Position numbers and translations under genes: made by a program
NCBI GenBank assembly: GCA_963920765.1
Contig: OY987244.1
Coordinates: 10,542,501 to 10,606,500, forward strand
Reading direction: 5' to 3'
Origin: Ulota crispa
Lineage: Eukaryota; Streptophyta; Bryopsida; Orthotrichales; Orthotrichaceae
DNA length: 64,000 bases
Shown here: piece by piece, positions 33,756-45,985 of the stretch
Layout of the letters: each line of letters starts with the position of its first letter
Numbering within the stretch: the stretch's first letter is position 1
Notes under the pieces: generated by a model
The model's database searches: none
Told to the model about the DNA's origin: nothing
The model's input: only the letters and a program-made list of their open reading frames with translations

Positions 33756-34485
33756 GGGTAGTTGCAAGAAACACTTCATGTTTTGTCTCAAACGCCCTTA
33801 GTACTTGCAATACTAGTAGTACTACCAAGCTTTTGGAATAATTTTTTGAAAAAAATAAAATAAAATACAGACAATTTGTAAAGCACTCAAAATAGCATAT
33901 TTGTGAAAATTCAGACCTAGAAAAATTTTATTTTAAAAGTTATGCACAAAACAAAATCACCAACAAAAGCTAATTTCTTTCTCGTTTTTAAAAAAATAGT
34001 AAAATAATTCAAAAAATAAAATAAAAACTAATCATTTGAGAACCCATTAAACACATTCACATGGTACAATTGCTTTGCTGAGGAATTTCTTTGTATTTTG
34101 CCAATGAAAGGAGATAGGATGCCCACTTTGAGACAATGTAGATGCCATGGAATTTATAATTTTGCAAAACCCTTCTATGCATGCGTGTAAGCATGCTTTG
34201 TAAACAACATCCCTAATTTATAGCCCTAGAAAAGCTTTTTTGGACCCAAAATAGTACTAAAAACTCCCCAAATGGCCAAGGTAGACACCTATTTGGGGGC
34301 TGTTCAAAAATAGTAAAATAATTGTAAAAAAACCGCAAAAATTATGGAAGGTTTGTAATTATTACATGTACCTTTCTCTGAAATTTTAGCTCAAAAGAAC
34401 TTGTTGCGCAAAAGTTACAAGCCAAAAAACACCTGCAAGAGGTGAAGGGGACAAGAAATAGTACAAGTGTTTCTTGCAATCACCC
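33756..34485. mobile_element. Element with GGGTRRTTGCAAGAAA ends, copy 2
   Basis: Starts GGGTAGTTGCAAGAAACACT and ends with the complement of GGGTGATTGCAAGAAACACT. CACT lies on both sides (33752-33755 and 34486-34489). The uninterrupted site is visible in the related Helitron-like element at 61734-61750 (tttgcttcaccagaagttaa). The body is similar to 15273-16112. Confidence 0.75.
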
Positions 34486-34552
34486 CACTAGAAATTAACA
34501 ATAGGTCACTGGCAGTTGCACAATAACTTTCTCTTGGCCAGAGGAAGACCGT

Positions 34553-34808
34553 GCCTTCCTATCCTTGTGCCCCCTGTCCCCCCTGTCCCCCCTGTCCCCC
34601 CTGTCCCCCTGTCCCCCTTGTCCCCCTGTCCCCCTGTCCCCGTGCCCCCTCTACCATGAATACATATTACCATGCTCCATATCCTCGTGTCCCCCTATCC
34701 TTGCATATGCCTTCCTATCTCTGCATGTGTGCCCTATCCATGTGCCCTCCTATCCCTGTGCCTCCTACTCCTATGCCTCTTATCCTTGTGCCTCTTATCC
34801 TTGTGCCC
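34553..34808. repeat. C-rich minisatellite
   Basis: Starts with a 9-bp unit CCCCTGTCC repeated about eight times, then 15-17-bp units of the 'tatccttgtgccccc' kind. It is equivalent to the minisatellites in the other Helitron-like elements, in the opposite orientation. The Cys/Pro-rich frames are by-products. Confidence 0.8.
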
Positions 34809-35033
34809 CCCTCTGGTCGAGAGAAAGTTGTTGTGCAATTGCCAGTGACCTATTGTTAACTTCTAGTGAAGCAAATAAAAGATAGTGTTGTACGTGGATA
34901 AAATAGAGTGTTGTGGTATAACTTGAAGTGAGTGGTGTAACTTCCAACAATTTGTCATACTTTAGTCTAACTTTGCTTTATTTTACTTTTCATCCAAAAC
35001 AACCCATGGGATTCTTTTATAGATATAGATTAG

Positions 35034-35335
35034 AAATTAGAAAAGAATACATTTGCATTTGGATTGGCTAAGAGAGTGTTGTGGTGCATGTGCTAGTGAT
35101 TTGTCATATTTTATTGTTAATCATCACATGAGAGAGGAGTACATGTATAAAGTGGTTTACATTGAGTTTTTTTATCAAAAAACCAATAAAATAAAAAGGG
35201 TACATATATGTAGTGATTTGTATTAGATTTTTCTAACAAAGGACCAATAAAGGAGAGAGGGATACACACATAAAGTGGGTTACACAAAAAAATTAGATCA
35301 AGTTATTGCCTCTGTTTGTACAACCTGACGTGAAT
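35034..35335 (+). mobile_element. Helitron-like fragment A2
   Basis: Follows directly on the element ending at 35033. It shares 'gagagtgttgtggtgcatg', 'catgagagaggagtacatg' and 'ataaagtggtttaca' with 13305-13615 and ends in 'attgcctctgtttgtacaac', a decayed 3' hairpin. Confidence 0.5.
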
Positions 35336-35673
35336 TTGATACAAAACTTGACATGAATTTGATATAAGACTTGTTGTGAGTTTGATGCTCACGTGGATTC
35401 CAGTGTGCGCCAGCCATTTTTAATGCGATCATAAGTTCAGAAATTAGAAGATTGCTGCGAAAAGATACCGAGTGGCGTTTAGGACAATTAAATTCGAGGA
35501 TGGAATGATTTTAAGTCGACGATTCGGCAATCGGCACACGTATCTGCGGCTTTGCGAAAGGACTTGACTCCTGCTAACTTAGGTGCGTGATGCAAAACTT
35601 GGACGTGAAGGCTTGCTGTTGCACGCATTGTTGTTGTTGCGACACTACTGTATAGCTGCTGTTTGCTTGGAGG
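35336..35673. other. Spacer
   Basis: No gene recognised. GC-richer sequence at 35390-35640 carries short open frames without known motifs. Confidence 0.35.
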
Positions 35674-35677
35674 TTAA

Positions 35678-36777
35678 CCCCTGAAGGGCCCTTGGGCTCT
35701 GGAACTACGCTACCAAATACGGTCGCAATTAATATTTAGAAGTTTGAATTAACTAGAAATTAAGTGTTACAATCAAACATATTGAAGGGTTGTATGATGG
35801 TGGGTGCATAAAACAAATCGGAATGCCTTCAAAGCAGCTCAAATACGTATGTATAGTACCCCTTAGTATGTTTACATTTGGGCATGTTTTGCCATTCAAT
35901 GAACTTTGCATAAAATAGTGTATAATTTGCATTTTTTGCCTTGCAACATGGTTTTGTAATTATTATGCAATTTCCAATCAAGAACACCAAATTTCAATTC
36001 CAAAAAATCAACACCCTGTTTTTGGTAAATTGTTTTGTATTAAAATCATGGTTTGACATAAAATTTGATTGAAGAAAATTGTTGATGAATTTGTGAGATT
36101 TGATTGCATGGATATGTAGGAAACATCCATATGCACATTTTCCATGCTAAGAAAAACCCCCCTTAGGTAACAAGAATTTGATCTGCAAAAGATTCAATGA
36201 AACTTGTGATAGGCTCAAATTTTGTAAAATATGTATTTTTCTATGAAATTTGGATTTTGTTGTTTGACTCAAATGCTGTAACTAAGTTTGTATCTCTACA
36301 CATGATATTTTGTTTACTTGATGAATAGCTAGTTAAAAAAAACATATATGTATTTTGCAAAATTTGGGCCTATCACAAGTTTCATTGAATCTTTTGTAGA
36401 TCAAATTCTTGTTACGTAAGGGGGGATTTCTTAGCATGAAAGATGTGCATATGGATGTTTCCTATATATATGTGCAATCAAATCTCAAAAATTCATCACT
36501 AGTTTTCTTCAATCAAATTTTATGTCAAACTATGACTTTAATACAAAACAATTTACCAAAAACAAGGTGTTGATTTTTTGGAACTAAAATTTGGTATGCT
36601 TGATTGGAATTGCATAAGTAATACAAAACTGTGATGCAAAGCAAGAAAATGCAAATTATACATTAGTTTATGGAAAGTCCATTGAATGGCAAAACATGCC
36701 TGAACGTAAACATAATGAGGGGTATTGTACATACAATCATACATATGGTCACAAAGGACTTTTGGGCCGTTGAGGGG
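35678..36777. mobile_element. TTAA-type foldback element, 1.1 kb
   Basis: Starts CCCCTGAAGGGCCC and ends GGGCCGTTGAGGGG, with TTAA at 35674-35677 and 36778-36781. Two arms of about 420 bp (roughly 35820-36240 and 36340-36750) are reverse complements at 85-90% by eye, for example 'caacaccctgtttttggtaa' against its complement. The RNA would fold into a long hairpin. No protein is encoded. Confidence 0.75.
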
Positions 36778-36824
36778 TTAATTGCTGAAACGGTAAATTT
36801 ATGTAGTTGTTCCCAATTGATGTA

Positions 36825-37225
36825 GGGAATGACTAGGGGGACACCCCCGAGTTGCTATGTGGACACCCCTATAGCCCAACCTATTAAATTTGAGACTATT
36901 GTTATGTTGAAATATGAAATAAAATCAAAGCGATATTTTAGCGCACATCCGTGTCTACAAGCATCAAATATATAACAAACATATCTCATTTGTGAGATGG
37001 TCAAGAGTTAAATCAGTGGCTTCTTGCATTTATAAGTTTTACTCTTGACCATGTCACAAATGAGATATAGCTATTATATGTGTGACGCTTGTAGATGCAG
37101 ATGTGCACTAAAATATTGTTTTGATTTTATTTCATATTTCAACATAACAAAAGTCTCAAATTTAATAGGTTGGGCTATAGGGGGTGTCCACGTAGCAACT
37201 GGGGGGTGTCCCCCTAGTCATTCCC
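36825..37225. mobile_element. Foldback MITE, 401 bp
   Basis: Ends GGGAATGACTAGGGGGACAC and its complement. The arms pair through 'cccaacctattaaatttgag' and 'catatctcatttgtgagatg' to a central loop near 37025. Flanks TTGATGTA and TTGATATA (7 of 8) suggest an 8-bp duplication. Non-coding. Confidence 0.7.
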
Positions 37226-37580
37226 TTGATATAGTATCTTACAAAGAATAGCTCGTTAAAAGCAATGTTATTTGATCAAACTGTGACGGCTTTTGTGAAA
37301 TGCCCTTGTTATTAAAGACTATAACACAATATTAGTTAATTTGGGAAAAATATTTTCCCAAAACGAATTTTGGGGATATTACAATTTGCGTTTGTGAGAA
37401 TACTTGTGTGATTTAAAGTGAGTTTTTTGATAATGCCTTCAAAAGATTTCATCATTGATATAAGGTCTTGAAGAAATCATCATAAAGTTCACTCTAAATT
37501 ATCTAAAAGATCTTAAAAATGAAAAATTCAGAAGTCACAAAATTGGGTTTTTTCCCAAATTAACTAGAATTACATTTTAT
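37226..37580. other. Spacer
   Basis: AT-rich. A possible weak inverted arrangement ('taatttgggaaaaatatttt' near 37336 and 'ttttcccaaattaactagaa' near 37550) hints at another decayed foldback element. Confidence 0.35.
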
Positions 37581-37986
37581 GGGAATTGATATCATTCTAT
37601 TCACCGGGCATTTATCATATGTACACTAGTGGGGCAAATTTTGGATATTTATCATCAACAAGTTGAATTTAAAAATTTGGATTAGCTTTTGGATTTAGAG
37701 ATCTTGATTTGGTCAAAAATCACAAAGGAGGATACAATTGAACAACACCCATTGGAAAAGCTTGGTTATTTTTACAAACTACAAGAAAAGTAATGATTTA
37801 CCCCAATAATTTGCCCCTTGTTTTGGTGTTATTCAATTGTATCCTCCTTTATAGTTCTAAACTAAATCAAGGTTTCTAAATCCAAATGTGAACTCAAATT
37901 TTCCAAATTCAACTTGTGAATGATACATATCTAAATCCACCTGTGGTGTACATATAACAAACACCCGATGTACATATATCAATTCC
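37581..37986. mobile_element. Foldback MITE, copy 2 (GGGAATTGATAT ends)
   Basis: Relative of 31230-31641: 'attgaacaacacccattgga' and 'gatttagagatcttgattt' on the left, complements on the right. The end reads GGAATTGATAT. The target duplication is not clear. Confidence 0.6.
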
Positions 37987-38589
37987 TAAGATAATCTGCA
38001 CTTCATTTTCAAATAGAGACTTGTTGCTTCAAATTTGAACCAAACGCTTTGAGCCGTATCTGGTAGGGAAGATACTGAAAAAACACGAGCTACAAAATGT
38101 CTCTGTAATCAAAGAATTAAGCTCACAGCAAACTCATGAAAACGCACTGCAAATAGTTTATGACAGAAAACGACAGAGAGCCAACAAGCAGTTTGTTACT
38201 TCAGGTTTCTTGCCTATCAATGGATGAAATCATGCAAGTAACATGTTTTTGGAAAGCTTCTGAAAACTAGCTCTTAACGAGCTTTAATTCATGTCAGATT
38301 TCAAAATATTGTGATCACTTTGACTTGGTCAAAATTTGATGCTTAGAATTCGAACCAGTCTTTTGTGCCAACCATTCTGGTTTGATTTTTGCAAAATGCT
38401 TTTGTAGAAATGTGTTGAAGAAACGTTCATACTTCGAGCATTGAAGAATTGTATGTTTGTTTCAACTGGCATCTCTGATAGATTTGTGCTGGCCATCTCA
38501 AGACTGGCATGTTCAGTGAAGAAAATGCTATATGGCGCCCAACACATGAAATACTCCCTCTGTCCCTCTAGCTCCAAATCAGACACAGT
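37987..38589. other. Sequence with an unrecognised open frame
   Basis: A 106-codon minus-strand frame (38649-38329) covers part of this stretch. Composition is ordinary for coding sequence, but no domain, splice context or homologue is recognised. 'ctccctctgtccc' at 38552 resembles a Stowaway end, with no partner end found. Confidence 0.3.
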
Positions 38590-38925
38590 TCTTGTACCGC
38601 TGAAAAGCTCCCTTTTGTTGATTTCAAATGCTGAGAAAGCATTGACCATGTTTAATGATCATATGGGGGCAAGTTAAGCGATTAGAGAGCATTCCTTTTC
38701 TACCAAGCTTGGTCTTGCCCATATGAGGTACCATTGTTGCTACTAATTTTTAAATCATCAATAATGAGGAGTTGGCAACATGCATAAATATGGTACTTTT
38801 TGCATGGGATTTGGGGGCCCAAAAGGCAACACCAAAGCTGGAGATTTCGCATACATTTGATAAATGATATATTGATTCTAGAATGCATGTGTTACTAGCA
38901 CAAAATTTAAAAACATATAGAATAC
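38590..38925 (+). repeat. Dispersed repeat, copy 1 (pair with 49726-50040)
   Basis: About 330 bp shared in direct orientation with 49726-50040 at roughly 75-80% by eye, for example 'tttaaatcatcaataatgag' and 'aatatggtactttttg'. The element type is unknown. Confidence 0.6.
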
Positions 38926-41065
38926 AATCCATCCTTCTACAAACACCGACATTTTCAGTTGCCGTGGGGGGAAATTGCAGCAGCAAACGTAACGTTCAAA
39001 AACAGGCAGATTTGCTGTCAAACGAGCATGTTGGTTATGCAGATGCTATCACGAACTTGCAGAAGAAGAGGATAACTATACCTCCAATTAGTATCACCAC
39101 TGATTACGTCTAATACATGAATTCAATGCACGCTACATTAATTACGCAATTTAAAACTAAACACTAGAGTTCTCCCCTTTTCTCTTTTTTTGAATTATAG
39201 ATAAATTTCCTATAAGGGGCAATAAAGAATATTTTCAAGATTCACCATAGTTTGGATTGACCTATTCCATTATAGTCTATCCGGCACTATTTTAACACCC
39301 CTAAACCGTTTCAAATACCTGCAGCAACTAATTTTTTTTCATCATTGACAGGGACAATTTGAAGAGGAAGTACACAACTTCTCTTACACATAACAAGATA
39401 ACGCTCACCATTATATGAATACCGCCACATTGATGTGAGTACAACAACGTTATTTTTTTTAGCACATTTGGCTATGTTTCTAACAATTTGAGGCAACTAA
39501 GAAAAAATCCCTGTTGGGACTTGGGACCACTCCTCGACAATTGCTGCTCTCCCAAAAAAATTGGGAGTTCCTATCAGTGGTCCGCATCACTTGACTGCCT
39601 TGTCACATGAAATCATTGACCGGAGTTTGAAATATATGAACTTTGGAACAATCATGTAACAATTCATCTCAAAGGTTCACACGCAGTCCCAATTCCCATT
39701 GAATTCTGAAACCTTTTTCCATTAAAAAACAGTGGCTACCCAAAAAACCAAATTATGCAACGAAATACCAATAGCCTCAATGGGCGTCTCAGGCCCACCT
39801 GACCAAAACCCCAAAAAGCCCAAAAACATGAAAAAACGAATAGCTGCTCACAGACATCGTAAGTCTCCTTTTATTCATGATATCAGAACCCTACATCAAT
39901 GTCAGTCACACTTTCCTGTACGTTTTGCTCTTAAAACCATTTTTTTGCCCTCACTTGGATGGGATATGCTGAAATACCCTTCCATTATAACTTTTCGCTT
40001 ATACCTCTTTAGTGTCACATCCAATTAAATCCCCCTATCAAGAACCCTACATCAATGCCAGTCACACTCCTTTCTCTCCTTTCTGTACGTTTTACCTTTA
40101 AGGCAAATTTCCGCATTCCATATGACGGGAAAGGCTGAAAATACCCTCCAATTATTACTTTTCACTATCCACTCAAACAATTTTGATGTTACATCCTCAA
40201 TTCCTCACCCTTCAAAACGCATTGTATACAATTACAATAACATTTTAATTAATGGTGTTGCATATAAAATTGATTTTATGGATATACTTGGTAGCAGCAT
40301 TTGGGGAGATTTTTGAGCTTTGTGGTTAATATTAGTCTTTTCCCCTATTTATTGGATTTTTCATGTGACTATTTTGGATACTGCCTTCATTTTACTATGG
40401 TTAGATTTTTTTTTGAAATTTTGGCAAGTCCATACTCAAGTGTTTTTACAATCATCCAATTTCTTTTTACTTCTTCACATGCTAATGATACTTTAATAGT
40501 TAATTCTCCCTTAACATTGTTAGGCTATTACCAAAGTCATCTAAACCCCATTTCATGATTGTCAACCTCTTTGATATTATATTTGTATACAACCTTCTTG
40601 CCACACAATCAAGGGTTTCAAACTGTGCTGCTTTTTGTAGGTATTTGTGTTTATCCTTCCAAGCTTTTTGGCAAGAAAAAAAATTTGATTCTTCACAGTG
40701 GTTTTCTCATTTTCTCACCCCAAAAGGGCCTAAGCTTGCTCATTTCTGCACCTTACTAGGTGCACATAACTTTTTGACTTTTCATAAAAAAATTTGCAAG
40801 TTTTGTGTAATGAGGGCTGATTTGGTATGCAAAAACGCCTACAAATAGCATACTTTTCTTTGAGGTTTGAAACTTCCTCAATGTGAGTGAGAGCAGAAAG
40901 AGTTTTGAAATAGATGTGAGCACATGTTTCTGTTTCCCAAGGGAACATGTTCCTGTTTGTCTAGAAAGAACATGTTTCACTAGATGTTGTATTACAGCTG
41001 GCTCAACCCTCTAGCAAGGCATTTTTTTTTAAATTACTAACTCTTTGTTATTGGATAACTAGGAA
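38926..41065. other. Intergenic, with a 160-bp tandem duplication
   Basis: 'agaaccctacatcaatgyca' followed by 'gtcacac...ctgtacgtttt' occurs at 39886-40026 and again at 40042-40206, a tandem pair with about 75% identity. Elsewhere there are short unrecognised frames. A 76-codon plus frame at 38883-39113 has protein-like composition but no known domain. Confidence 0.4.
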
Positions 41066-41377
41066 GGTATGTACACCCATAAGCATCAGTGTCCTCATAA
41101 CCGTTGCCTTTGAAATCTTGAAAAATCTGTGGAAGTGGATAGATGTAATGACAAGGATGTACAACATGTGAACATGAAATCTTGAAAGTGATTATGGGTG
41201 CAATGGCAGTTTGCTCTTCAAAAATTCAAAACTTATTATCCAGTATCCAAATAATACATTCAAAATTGCAAACTTATTATTCTTTTTGTTCCTAATAGGA
41301 TCCTATAATTTGCTAGCTATTTATTGATACTCATCATATTCAAAACCCTTAGTTTGATGCTTATGGGTGTACATACC
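41066..41377. mobile_element. MITE with GGTA-ACACCCATAAGC ends, copy 1
   Basis: Ends GGTATGTACACCCATAAGCA and its complement. The body shares 'caaggatgtacaacatgtga' and 'gcaatggcagtttgctctt' with 47301-47612. The inner sequence is not a foldback. Non-coding. Confidence 0.65.
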
Positions 41378-41513
41378 TCAGAGGGTTCAGCTCACATTGG
41401 TTTGAATTTGTCAAAATTGGCAAGAACCAGCAAGATTTTGCTAGAAAAAATTCTCTGCCCTGTAGTCAAGCTGCCATGTTTTGAGGAGCTCTCTAATTGG
41501 ACTACCATGCCCT

Positions 41514-42328
41514 AAGAGCATCTACACCATTGCACGTAACTTGGAGCTCTCGAAAGCAAGTGTGCAGGGTGCATCCATGACCATAGGTCTACTCAAATCT
41601 CAAATACCCCACCCTTGCTCTCAAGCAAGTACTTGCCCTTGAGCATGTACTAGCAGGCATTGTGAGCATATCAAGGAGGACATGTGTTGAGCTTCAATCT
41701 TGGGTCTCTTGTGTGGACCAATCATTCAATTGTTTTGTATTTAAACATGTTAACAATTCATCAAACCCTAAACGTTCTAGTTTTTGAGTTACAATAGCAA
41801 GCCCTTACTCAAACAAGGCATTGTTGTGTCTAACATAACCTTCTCCTTTACTCAAGCAAACCCAAAGTTGACCCCTACTTTTGAGGTGTTCACCTTGCAT
41901 TGTGCATCCAAAGTGGAGCATTGAAGGCTACTTGCACAAACAAATCCTACCACATGTCAAGTGCTAAGCTGGTTTGGGAGGGTTGGGATTGGGACCGTCA
42001 AGTGCCATGATAGGAACACATCCAAACAATTTCAAGGTTAGTCTAGTGTTGCTTTTAGGGAGCCTATGAGCTATAACTTTGCCCTTCATTATAAAATATT
42101 CTACAATATTTTTTTTCACAAAAATGAAGTTCTATGATAGCTTGTTGAAAGGCTAACCCTACGAAAAAAAATCCTGAATTTTTCAAAACCTTGACATACC
42201 CTAAACCCTCAAATACTTGGGTATGGAGAAAATTGCCTTTTGATGAGGCACGTTAAACAAAACAAAACAGCCATGTCAAGTGCTCTTGTAGGATTGTTGA
42301 GCGTGTGTGGGTGCGGATGCTCTCAGCA
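41514..42328. mobile_element. Candidate MITE with GAGCATCYRCACC ends
   Basis: Left end AGAGCATCTACACCATTGCAC, right end the complement of AGAGCATCCGCACCCACAC. Flanks TAA and TCA could be a decayed TWA duplication of the Harbinger type. The 815 bp are non-coding. The ends are short and imperfect, so this is tentative. Confidence 0.35.
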
Positions 42329-44124
42329 AAACTACAGCACCGGTACCGCAAGAGCCTCTTAATCTCCAAAGAGGAGAGTGAGTGTGTCTTCGTCTTCTCT
42401 CCTGAACAAACAGTTTGTGCGCTCATTGAACTGGACTGAACTCCTTGATTCAGTCTTCAATCCTGATAAGAAAACAATCGTGAAGAATGGTCAGCATCTT
42501 TTGGACTCCAGGATTGTTTTTGTACAACTTTACTCTCCACGGTCAATCTAAAGAATGCAAACAAGGTTGGCGGATCCCTGATATTACTCCTACCAATATT
42601 AATTATGTACTACTACTCTATTGCGTGCCGGCTGTGCAATCTGAACTGGTCAGAAGACCACCGAGACGAGAATGGCCACAATCAAGACCGACTGGTTCCA
42701 CCACGCCGGACTTTTCTCCAGGAGACGGAAAAGCTTACTTGAAAATATTCTCCTCTTAACCACTAAGGCCCAGGCCATTATCACCAAAATCAGGGTTTTG
42801 GGTTTCGGGAGACCTACAACTTTTATGCATTGTATCTCAGTCAATCAGATGATCCACAAAAAGTAACCATTAAAAATAGTGGAACACCTAATTAGAAAAT
42901 GGCTTGCAAATTTTGGGAACAATTGATCGTGGGAGATGGGAGATTATAACATTTGATCAAACAATATGTGATGACAAAATCTCATTTTTTGGTAGGTAGT
43001 TGCTATTTGATGATTTTTACAAAACTCTCGAAGGGTATGTTCACACTTGGTGTTAGGAGGGGTATTAGTAGAGGAAAATTAGATGTATTTGGATGCACCT
43101 TTAGACTACATTCATATTGCTAGTTCCCCTCCTAACACTGAGTGTGAACATAGCCTTAAGCCCCTAATTCATCTTGATTTTTGTGAGTAGCAAGATTAGA
43201 TGTGAATGCACACATTTTTAAATTATTGAAGATTGTAACACCATATTCATTAAATTGGGTCAAAACATTCATTTTGGAACTTCTGAAGGTTTGGGGTGAT
43301 CACCCCAAACCAAGCTCCACCGTTTTTTTTGGGTACACGTGCCCTCATTTAAGAGGAGGAATTTGTGAGGGAAAAAATCTTAGTGGCTCAGATTGAATTT
43401 GATACTTTTGAATATGGTTTGAGGTAACTTTTTGGGTTTAAGGTGGAGTACAAAATAGTACCTTTGTTTTTCCCAATTTACCTAATATGGCGTTTTGTAC
43501 TTCTTTTAATGTCTAATTTTAGGGCTTCAAATTTCTATTGCATGGAAAACAACAACCAGCACGGTTGGTGAGGGTTGCCATAATAAGGGTCTAGAACATG
43601 CTTGAACCCTTGCCAACAATTTTCCCACTACCACAAAGCACACACAAGGAAGCTTGCAAAGGATATTGACTAGTTGTAAACTTGCAACTTGTAAAACATT
43701 ACTTGCCACCACGCCTTGTATGGTGTTGCACCCAATCAAACCTCTTACTGCACTCGCACAACATTTGGCTTTCCTCACCATTACTCTACTAGCATGGACA
43801 ACTTGAATGCCTTCATAATTGTAGTTTGTAACAAGATCAAAAAATTAAATCCAATACCTCAAATAAGCCTTTGAAATCATGAGAGGACACTTTGGTTCTC
43901 TAGGGCATTGCTTGTTAATTATGTGACAAATAGTGAAACCCAGGCAGCTCTTGTAGCCTTGCTACTGCACCAAGTGCGCATCATGGCATTCCCATACATG
44001 CACACATGCAAATAAACATGAGTATTGGTTATTGTTCCCTCTTCAAAACCCACGTATCCAAAAAAACAAGAGTATTCATGAAAATATCACAAAATACAAG
44101 TACATCTATTAAAAATTTTCTTGT
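42329..44124. other. Intergenic, including a small foldback at 43033-43155
   Basis: The stretch 42340-42840 is less AT-rich and has a 90-codon plus frame (42487-42759) with protein-like composition but no recognised domain; it may be a captured gene fragment. A 123-bp hairpin at 43033-43155 has ends GGGTATGTTCACACTTGGTG and its complement and looks like a MITE. Confidence 0.4.
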
Positions 44125-44128
44125 TTAA

Positions 44129-45077
44129 CTCCTAAAGGACTAACTGTCCCTTGGGGGACAAATGGATTTTGGGCATGTACTTGTAGCTAATTTACTTTTT
44201 GTGATTTTTTTAAACTTTTAATGAAGGTGAGGAATTCCAAGATCTACGTGGGCATCTAACTTTTTTTTCATTCCAACTAATACTGAAGAAGTTATGCATG
44301 AATTTCTGAAAAAGGGGGAGGGCGGGCAGCCCAAAAACAAAACCAAAATTTTATTTTTTTTAAATAAAAATCTGAAATTGGTTCTTTAGATTGTTACATA
44401 TGTGGAAATCTTTGAATCATTCAATTCCAACTGATGAGATGAAAGTTATGAGAAGTTTTAGTTTGCGGGTAAGTATGGGACTCCCAAACCTCCATTTCTT
44501 TTTCCCCTTGTCAAATTTGGTACTTTATTTTTTTGAGCTCTTTGTGTTTTTTTTTTCTTACTTTTTTTTTTCCAAGTTGTAGTAGACTAAAATTCCTTGG
44601 ATTTCACCATTTGGATCAAAATAATTCAGATTTTTGAATTTTACATAAATTCTCCAATTTTGCCTAGTGTATATGCAAATTTCATGGCCTTACGGCATTG
44701 CAAGATTTTACAAAGTATGATACACACCTCCAATCCATATGAAAATTCTCCCATGTTTACCTAACTTGGTCTTCTACATGGAAAAAATAAACCTCAACTT
44801 TGCATAGAGCAATTTTTTTGATATAGGAGCCATAAAAGGCTTCTGAAAGTTTTGGGCAACAGGGAAAAAAACTTTTTTTTTCACTTCAGATGTCAGTATC
44901 TCACTCCTCTACTTCTAGAATGTGCTGAAATTTTTCCTACAAGTACCTCCCATAGTCTAGGACAAGATCTTATGGTCGAATTTCCAAAAAAACAAAATTC
45001 CTATCTTTCTGCTCATTCCCTCAAAAGTGGCAGTTTTCAGTGACTTTCAAAGAAAAAAGGGCTTGATCCTTTAGGGG
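44129..45077. mobile_element. TTAA-type element, 0.9-kb group, copy 2
   Basis: Starts TCCTAAAGGACT after TTAA (44125-44128) and ends ATCCTTTAGGGG before TTAG (45078-45081). It is about 80% like 12103-13019 over its length. Its right junction is shared with the next element. Confidence 0.8.
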
Positions 45078-45081
45078 TTAG

Positions 45082-45746
45082 CCCCTAAACATTGGGCTGG
45101 TCATTGCAACTAGCCCCTCTACAACATTCTACAATGTTCTACAAATGTGTGGCAAGTGCTCACCCATTACCAGGGATTTTTTTTCATTTTGTACGAGGTG
45201 TCAAAGTGGCAATTTATAATGTTATAGTGGTGCTCCAAATTTCAACATTCATCCACATAATGGATAGAAAATATCACATTAGCACATACTACATGTCTAT
45301 AATTTGGTTTTCATCCACAATTTGGCAATTTCATCCAAGATTTTTTTAAATTTGAAGCTTTTTTGGCGATGTCATCCAAGGTTTTTGTCACATTTTTTAG
45401 CTAGATTTTTTTTTGGTGCAATCGAGCACCAAATCACCCCAAAAATAACATTGCCCATTACAATATTGTTACCAAAAGTTGCAAACGTCAACAGTTTATG
45501 GTGCCCTCACAAAAATTTAAAAAAGGGCAGTGTATAACCTAATATTGTGTCTCTTAATCTTCTTGCAATTTGGGTTCCCTAAAAACATGAGTGTATCTAT
45601 TGAGGTAATTTTTGCCTTCCATGATGAACCATGTGTTTATGATTACTTTTGAAAAAAAGATAGATGAAAAACTTTTTTCCATTCTACAAAACATTTTTAT
45701 TGGTATGTAGCTGACATTTTTTAGTCCTCTTTGTGACGTTTAGGGG
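45082..45746. mobile_element. TTAA-type element, CCCCTAAACAT group, copy 1
   Basis: Starts CCCCTAAACATT and ends GACGTTTAGGGG, between TTAG (45078-45081) and TTAA (45747-45750), both shared with neighbours. Relatives are at 51636-52002, 53823-54169 and 55890-56449; common text includes 'ttgccttccatgatg'. Confidence 0.7.
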
Positions 45747-45750
45747 TTAA

Positions 45751-45985
45751 CCCTTAAACATTTAAGTGTGCCACTATGACTAGTACAATACAAGGTTTTT
45801 TTTTTTTGGGTATTTGTAATGGAATTCACATCTTTGCTATATTTTTTATCAACAAAGAAGTTGGTCAAGAATTAAATCAATGTAATCCAAGTGAGCTTTT
45901 TTGAGATCCCAAATTAAAACTTCTCGATGATACAAATGGCAATTGTAGTACAACTTAACTACTATGCCCTAGGGATGTTTAAGGG
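45751..45985. mobile_element. TTAA-type MITE, 232-bp group, copy 3 (inverted)
   Basis: Starts CCCTTAAACATT and ends ATGTTTAAGGG, with TTAA on the left and TCAA on the right. The body is the reverse complement of 5983-6214, much diverged ('gagatcccaaattaaaactt', 'aacaaagaagttg'). It is the third of three chained elements spanning 44125-45989. Confidence 0.7.

Larger units (their letters stand above)
33591..35033. mobile_element. Two Helitron-like 5' ends facing outward
   Basis: The left end is TCTATATATATAAAAGAATC on the plus strand. The right end at 35033 is TCTATATCTATAAAAGAATC on the minus strand. Both continue with 'ttgttttggatgaaaagtaa', 'caacactctattttatcca' and 'acactatcttttatttgctt'. 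They meet around a minisatellite at 34553-34808. No 3' hairpin lies between, so this is a rearranged or palindromic product. A 4-bp-duplication element (33756-34485) is inserted in the left half. Confidence 0.6.

Noticed and set aside
38552..38564. CTCCCTCTGTCCC resembling a Stowaway terminus (also near 57066)
   Set aside because: No matching second terminus or TA duplication was found.
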